From positions 806,001 to 870,000 of the forward strand of contig JAALGY010000021.1 in NCBI GenBank assembly GCA_032358165.1: a stretch of 64,000 nucleotides of DNA. Reading direction: 5' to 3'. The notes below the pieces were generated by a model that was given only the letters and a program-made list of their open reading frames with translations, ran no database searches and was not told where the DNA came from. A program made the translations under genes and the position numbers. The stretch's first letter is position 1; each line of letters opens with the position of its first letter. Positions 58,501 through 64,000 of the stretch are shown in pieces. This stretch comes from Diplosphaera chodatii. Lineage: Eukaryota; Chlorophyta; Trebouxiophyceae; Prasiolales; Stichococcaceae.

Positions 58501-60118
58501 ACCGAGCCCGGCACGACGCAGGCGAACGGGCCCTGTGGCATCTGGCTGTACAGCGGTGCAGGCGGCTGCGCCCACACCGCTTCCGCTGGCACCGCTCGTG
58601 GTGGCGTCGGCTCGTCCACAGTCGGGCTGAGCGGCTGGGCGGCTGACAGCTCGACACTGTCGGCGCTGCTGACACAGCGCTCCGGGCTGGCTGCGGGGGC
58701 GTCTGGCCACAGGGCCCTCGCTGCACCGCTGCCGGCGCGGAGCTGCGCCTCGGGGTGCGCCTGCAGCCGCGCGTTGAGGCACGCCTCGGAGCGGCGCCGG
58801 CGCTCCGCGTCGCTGGTCTGCGGCGCGACCGGGCCGCTGCGCTGCGGCCGCGGCCGTGGACGGCAGTGCGCATCCGCCCTGTCCGGCGACAGCCGTGCGG
58901 GCGCGCTCAGCAGCGCTGCAAGCGACACGTGGCTCTCCTTGATGGTCGGCAGCCCGGCTGCCGTGTGCCGTGTGAGCCGTGCTCCCTTGCTGGGTGACAC
59001 TGGTGCTGAGTATGCGGAACGTGCGCTGCCACTTTCAGCGCTACCACTGCGGCGCTGCCCGGGCCTTTGCAGGCCTGGTTGGCTTTGTGGCACCATGATG
59101 CTTGCCGGCGCGCGGCTGCACAGTATTCAGCATTGAAGTTGTGGGACTTGGGCCACTGGGACATGCAGCTGCAACTGCAGGTCGACAGGGTGGCGCAAGT
59201 CACACGCACCTGGCAGTGGTAGCATGCACTTCATAGCTGGACGGCTGCCGCTGTGTTGCGCCATGCTTGACCAGCTGCGGGGCATATGGCGGTGGGGCTG
59301 CATCCCTTTCTGGAAGGGGCTCCCGCTGCATTGGGGACACCGGCATGCTGGACGCTTGTCGTGCCTGCACAGCATGCAAATGTGTGTTGCCATCATCTTC
59401 CTGCACCGCAGGAAGGTCAACATCATGATGGACGCCCCTCCAGACGTGCACACCCTGAGACGCTGGACGTGTGTGCGCGGCCGGCAGCTCCGTGTGTCAT
59501 CCTTGATGCGCCTCATTGCCTGGTCTACCTGCTCAGCAGGGTATCATCCACTCAGCGCAATGTGACCGACTTGGCCCAGCATCTGATGTTTCACTGTGCA
59601 TAACCTCTATATTGACTCAGAGGAACAGAGCTGCTGTAGCAGCAGCAGATCGCACACCTCCTGCAGATGTGCAACCAGCGCGCGTCGCGCAGCCTCGCCC
59701 GTGCCTTTGCGGCTGGACGCCGGCATGTACCGTTGCTCTGGCGGCAGCAGGCCCAGCTGCCGCCGCGCCAGCTCCCGCTGCAGCCGGCGCTGCTCGTGAT
59801 CACCGGAGGACAGCTCGTCCCGCTGTCGCCTGCGACGGCCGTGGCTGCTGTCGCCGCTGCAGCTGTGCTGGGCCGGGCTGCCTTGCAGGCTGTGGTCGCC
59901 CGCTGTGGCGGACTCCGTACGAAGCCGCCGGTGCTCACCGGGTGTCTCTCCGGCGGCCTGTATGCAATCAACTTGCGTACATCGCCTCTGCTGTGGCCGG
60001 TGTACAAGCGGTCATGCAGTGTCTTGGGCTTGTCTGTGCACCTGGACTACCTCCTGGGCGCTAGGCACCCTGCGGCGACTGCCGTCTCGGGGTTGGCCGT
60101 GTCGTTCAGCGTATGACC
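55526..60118 (-). CDS. Unidentified large, mostly disordered protein (Ala/Pro/Ser/Gln/Glu-rich)
   Basis: No known domain was recognised. Coding is inferred from long open minus-strand exons with consistent composition and good splice sites. Near the N-terminus (59.9-59.6 kb) is a helical piece, RRLQRELARRQLGLLPPEQR and ARRALVAHLQEVCDLLL. Then exon 59414-about 59214 has PMQREPLPERDAAPPPYAPQ. A large exon (59.1-58.3 kb) has MVPQSQPGLQRPGQRRSGS and GLPTIKESHVSLAALLSAP. The next has RRRNMSAPGSRHTSAPGSPT, then WFEKVTESDGTPLLVSSRLP and PLGEEFSLPQGEVVTQNEE. A 190-codon acidic exon (57.5-56.9 kb) follows, then ATKRPRISPPPAAAPVV (possible nuclear signal) and EDLSHSSLEELASHSTVDSE with LRFDDGPPRN. Start and end are unresolved. 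Confidence 0.5.
56926..56970. repeat. Three 15-bp in-frame repeats in the disordered gene
   Basis: Units of GCTGTGCTGCGGCGG (two exact, one degenerate) encode repeated Pro-Pro-Gln-His-Ser on the minus strand, a small expansion inside a proline-rich exon. Confidence 0.7.
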
Positions 60119-60679
60119 CTACCATCGGTACCAGGCGGGCAGGCAGCGCTGGGCCAGAGCTCAGAACACGTGAGGCGGCACTGTGAAGGTTGGATGCCTT
60201 GTCACCAGCACAGCCTGTACCCAATGAAAGCACCCAATGCTAGAGATCTCGCCTCTGATGAAAGCAGCCACACAGCCTGTATAAGTAATGGAGGGTGCGT
60301 ATGGCCGTGGCACAGCCGCAGAGGCGATGGCCAGTTCGCCACTTTGCACATCTGTCGGAAGCATTTGTGAAATTCAAGGCAGTAGGTTTGGGACGCTCGT
60401 GTCGCTGCCCACGCACCTTCTCCCACACGTGTCATCCCCCTTGGATGAGGAAGCTCTCAATGATTTGGTGGCTCAGGAGCAGCAAGCGCCATGCCTGTGC
60501 GAGCGCTACTCAACATATTTGTGGAGTTTCTGCCATTCTTTGCGCAGTGGAGGGCTTTGCTGGACTGCGGCGTACGCCTTTGTGTTAGAGACAGGTGCAA
60601 GCACGCTGGTCGTGCACGCCAGCTCCTGAGCTTGGAGCTTGTCCAGCATCGGTAATGAGCCGTTGATAGCAGTTCAACC
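60119..60679. other. Divergent region between the unidentified gene and STT7
   Basis: About 560 bp without a supported exon. It should contain the STT7 promoter and the 5' end of the unidentified minus-strand gene. Short ORFs on both strands show no family features. Confidence 0.4.
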
Positions 60680-63600
60680 ATGAAGTCTTTGGTGGTGGCA
60701 ACGGCGCCGCTCCTGCCAACCGGAACCTGCCGAAGGCCTGCTGTTGCAGCATGCCAGTCCCGTGCCGGACTGGCATCAGTGCAGCACAATACAATCAGCG
60801 CAGCAACATTCACCAGCCGCGCAGATAGCGACGCGGCCCCTGCCTGCTCGGGGCCGCACCTGCTATCCACTCGTCAGCACTGTGGCGCCCGCAGCGGTCG
60901 CAGCATCCGCTGCCAAGCCGTCGACCCAGCGGCGGCAGACGCACTGCACGCAGCGGTGTCCACACTGGCTGACAGTGCAGCACCAGCGCTCGTGCATCAG
61001 CTCTCAGACTTGGCGCAGCATCTCAGCTTGGCTTACGAACGCGTCACGTTGCCCTGTTCGTCAATGAACTGTGGCGATGTCATCTACCGCAGGTAGACTG
61101 ATCTCAGTTGTGCCCTCTCATGCCTGGCCTGCTCACCAGCCGGATGTTGCGTGTCCCACAGCATGCTCTGTCGGTTGATGTTGAAGTGCTTGACGCTACT
61201 GTTGGAGCTTGCGGCGCGGGAGTGCGCCTGCCGCTGCCGAATGGCAAAAGTGCATTGATGCAATGGATATGCTTGCAGCACGCTTGACCCTGCGCTGCGA
61301 ATGGAGCAGAAGCTGTTTCCAGACTGGCGTGGCCTAGCGCTGCTGGGGGCAGGCCTTATCTACCTCCTTGTCACTCCAGGTACGTAGTGTAGGTGCATGC
61401 CAGGTTCCTTGTGCTCACAGTCCCAAGGTGGTCTCGACTGCAGACAGACGGAAGTGGGGTCGTGGACTCCACGTGATGTCAGTTTGATGGCTGCTGCAGG
61501 AGTCCTCCAGGGCGCAATCGATTACTACATTTCAGCGCCGCTGCAGCGTAGGAAGACCAGAGCCTTTGGCAAGGTAGCTGACCACCGCTCTCGGAGCATT
61601 GACTCGGTAGACGGGCCGTTCGTCATGCAGACCCTCATCGGTTTCGTCCATCCTGTAATGCTGTAGGAGGACATTCGGCTGGGCAAGAAGCTGGCAGCGG
61701 GCGGCTTCGGGACTGTGTTCCGGGGCGAGCTGCTGGACGTCTACCCCGAGGCGGAGCTGCCCGTCGTGGTGAAGAAGGTGCCGTTCTGCCTACAGTCTTG
61801 CACATGTTTCGCTCGCATGATTGACCAGCTCACAAGCGCCAGGTTGCAACAGCATATCAAGCGGTCGTTGGCAGTGTACAAGGCAGGGCAAGCAAAGGTC
61901 GACAGTGAGTTGATTTCGTTGATCTGATGGTGCCTAAACCTACCGCCCGGGTCTGTCCAGGCCAAGGAGTTTGGCGTGCCAGAGGTGTGGATGAACGAGC
62001 GACTGATGCGCATCGCGCCGCGGTCCTTTGCGGAGTTCCTTTACGCCTTTGAGGAGGCCAATGGCAAGCAGCCCGACCTTCTGTGGTTGGTGTGGCGCTA
62101 TGAGGGCGATTACACCCTGTTCGACCTCCTACAGGTAACTCCTGCCACCTGGCGCCTTCTGTGTCATCAGGAATCACACCAGCTGTTGCGGTCATGCACT
62201 AGGGCTGACTGCCCCTGAACAGCTTGTCTGCTCGTGACACACGACAACATAGCAGGTCTGTTTGGTATTGCTCGCCTGCCGTTGCCTCATGATAGCACTG
62301 CGCCTGCTGCAGCAAAAGCGAGACTGGCCATACAATGCGGAGGCAATCATGAAGGGGCGTAAGCAGCCCAGTGGCAACCGCAGCCCAAAGCGAAAGCTGC
62401 AGATCATCTGCGGGATGATGCGCCAGATTCTGGTTGGCCTCAAGGCCTGCCACAGTACAGGTGCAGATGTCAGCACCTTTTTGGCAGAGGCCTTGCAGAC
62501 CGCCACCAGTCTCCGCGCACACACACACACACACTTTGTGACTGGCGGTGCTATGCAGGCAGCGCAACAGCGTCGCTAGACCCAAGTGGGCGCGGGCATT
62601 GTAAGCATGGAGGTTGGCACCCCTGAGCCAGTTTCCTGCCACCTGCGCAGGCATCATCCACCGCGATGTGAAGCCACAAAATGTCATCGTCTCGGAGGTG
62701 GAGCGGAGCTGCAAGTTCATCGACCTCGGCGCAGCGGCGGACCTGCGCATCGGCACCAACTACATCCCCAACGAGTTCCTGCTCGATCCGCGCTATGCTC
62801 CGCCGCAGCAGTGAGCGTCCTTGATCAGCTGACGTTGGTGCCCTGCCTGTCGAGAACGTCCACATCATGACATCGTCATTCTTCTTGACAACCGGCACTT
62901 CTCTGACCCACGATGGCCTCCTGCTGCAGGTACATCATGTCAACCCAGACGCCAAAGTGAGTATTTGTGCAGCCCTGCCTGGGCTTTGTTGCTGTCCAGC
63001 TCTCGACGGTCCCCGCTTCACTGAGGTTGGTGTCCTCAGCTGTGCTATGGCTGCCTCACTGGGTGCTGTCAGTGCCCACATGTGTCCCTCGCACACTGTG
63101 CAGGGCGCCACCACGGCCGCTGGCGGCGCTGCTGTCGCCAATCCTGTGGCGGCTGAACAGCCCAGACCGCTTCGACATGTTCAGCGCCGGCATCACTTTC
63201 ATGCAGCTCGTCTTTGCGCCACTGCAGTCGGACAATGGCCTTGCGGCATTCAACAAGTGCGCCTGAAGCACTTTGGGCTGATATTCATGCTGGACACTAC
63301 AACACCGTCACGGCTCCACCTGGGTACATGTCAATGATGCACTATCTAGCCCAATCCTATCGTGGTGGAAGGCTGTGCACTGACTCTGGCACACAAACCG
63401 TGTTGCACAGGCGGCTGGCGGCAGCTGATTACGATCTCAATCGGTGGCGGACGTCACAGCAGAAGAAGGGCGGGCGCGAATGGGCTGAAGGCTTTGCCAT
63501 CATGGACCTGGACAATGGCGCAGCATGGGACTTCGCATGCTCGGTATGACAGTCTGTTAAGTCTTCCATTGAAGTGTGGTCACACTTGACAACCGCTGCA

Positions 63601-64000
63601 CGTGTTACATGTCAGACCTGCTGTTGTGCTCGCTTTGTTGCATGGGCATTGCCACGTGTTCAACATGCACCACGTGTTGCGTGACACGCTGTGAAGTCTT
63701 CTGGGCGCTGAATGTGCATGCACTGCATCCCAAGTAGCAATGCTGATAGTGCCATGTGCTGTGTGCAGCTGGTGGAGTATGTTCCAGAGAAGCGCATGAC
63801 GGCGGCGCAGGCGCTGGCGCACCCACTGATATCAGCGTCGCGCGTCGGCAAGACGCTGCTGAAGGCCAAGAGCCTGGGCTCTGCTGCGACTGAAGCAGCC
63901 GTATCTTTCACAGAGCCATGGCTGAGCTCCGCCGCCTCAGGTGCGAAGCGTGGCGAGAACATCCGTGTTGCAGGCTGCCAGCTGCTGCAGAGTGGCTTGT
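60680..64000 (+). CDS. STT7: Thylakoid state-transition protein kinase STT7/STN7 (3' end cut by the window)
   Basis: STT7/STN7 phosphorylates LHCII to drive state transitions. It spans the thylakoid membrane with a lumenal N-terminus and a stromal kinase. Exons joined in phase: 60680-61092, 61279-61379, 61500-61573, 61667-61777, 61961-62134, 62313-62460, 62651-62810, then from 62930. The N-terminus is a transit peptide (ends near [14 protein letters not shown]). The lumenal redox pair is in [14 protein letters not shown] (CX4C). A membrane helix [16 protein letters not shown] follows. The kinase has [95 protein letters not shown] and [29 protein letters not shown] and YIMSTQTP are family hallmarks. 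The C-terminal tail continues beyond 64000. Confidence 0.95.
62518..62534. repeat. CA dinucleotide microsatellite
   Basis: A (CA)8C run lies in the STT7 intron between the exons ending at 62460 and starting at 62651. Confidence 0.9.

Noticed and set aside
58387..59136. Plus-strand ORF of 249 codons
   Set aside because: It lies opposite the long disordered minus-strand exon. The minus strand is preferred because its exon ends join neighbours in phase, although neither strand has a known domain.
1..64000. Bacterial features such as operons, CRISPR, tRNA clusters or prophage
   Set aside because: Genes are intron-split and eukaryotic throughout; no CRISPR-like spaced repeats or cloverleaf-type sequences were recognised.

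Overview
The window is nuclear DNA of a chlorophyte green alga, probably trebouxiophyte- or Coccomyxa/Chlorella-like. The genes are plant- and alga-type: a chloroplast LepA GTPase, an ADP-glucose pyrophosphorylase (AGPase) subunit, glucan water dikinase, LPA1, and the thylakoid kinase STT7/STN7. They are split by many short introns, nearly all GT-AG, and the coding DNA is GC-rich. No prokaryotic operon, CRISPR array or rRNA was found, and I recognised no tRNA. Genus and species cannot be read from the sequence. All gene models were spliced by eye from reading frame, splice sites and remembered family sequences. Exon ends are given only where frame and phase agreed.

Layout: LEPA (-, runs off the left edge), TIM23 (+), ribosomal protein eL8/L7a (-), AGPase large-type subunit (-), an intergenic region with a MITE-like element, eIF3d (+), SP1/MUL1-type RING ligase (-), phosphoglycerate-mutase-like phosphatase (-), DRC11/IQCA-type AAA protein (+), glucan water dikinase (-), CPSF30 (-), LPA1 (+), RS-rich FHA protein (-), rhodanese plus dual-specificity phosphatase (-), D-2-hydroxyglutarate dehydrogenase (+), coiled-coil protein (-), mRNA-capping-type RNA triphosphatase (-), geranylgeranyl-reductase-family flavoprotein (+), one or two unidentified largely disordered genes (-), STT7/STN7 kinase (+, runs off the right edge).

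Functional themes: chloroplast biology (LEPA, LPA1, STT7, SP1-like ligase, flavoprotein), starch turnover (AGPase makes ADP-glucose; glucan water dikinase phosphorylates starch for degradation), mRNA processing and translation (CPSF30, capping triphosphatase, FHA/RS protein, eIF3d, eL8), mitochondria (TIM23, D2HGDH) and cilia (the DRC11 homologue, perhaps the coiled-coil protein). There is no operon-like organisation, but the strand order follows a regular plus, minus, minus pattern. Convergent genes are separated by only about 170 to 355 bp. I found no convincing new multi-gene system. The best leads are the unidentified genes at 54.3-60.1 kb, the ciliary genes, the MITE, the apparently stand-alone capping triphosphatase, the rhodanese-phosphatase/FHA junction and the orientation pattern.
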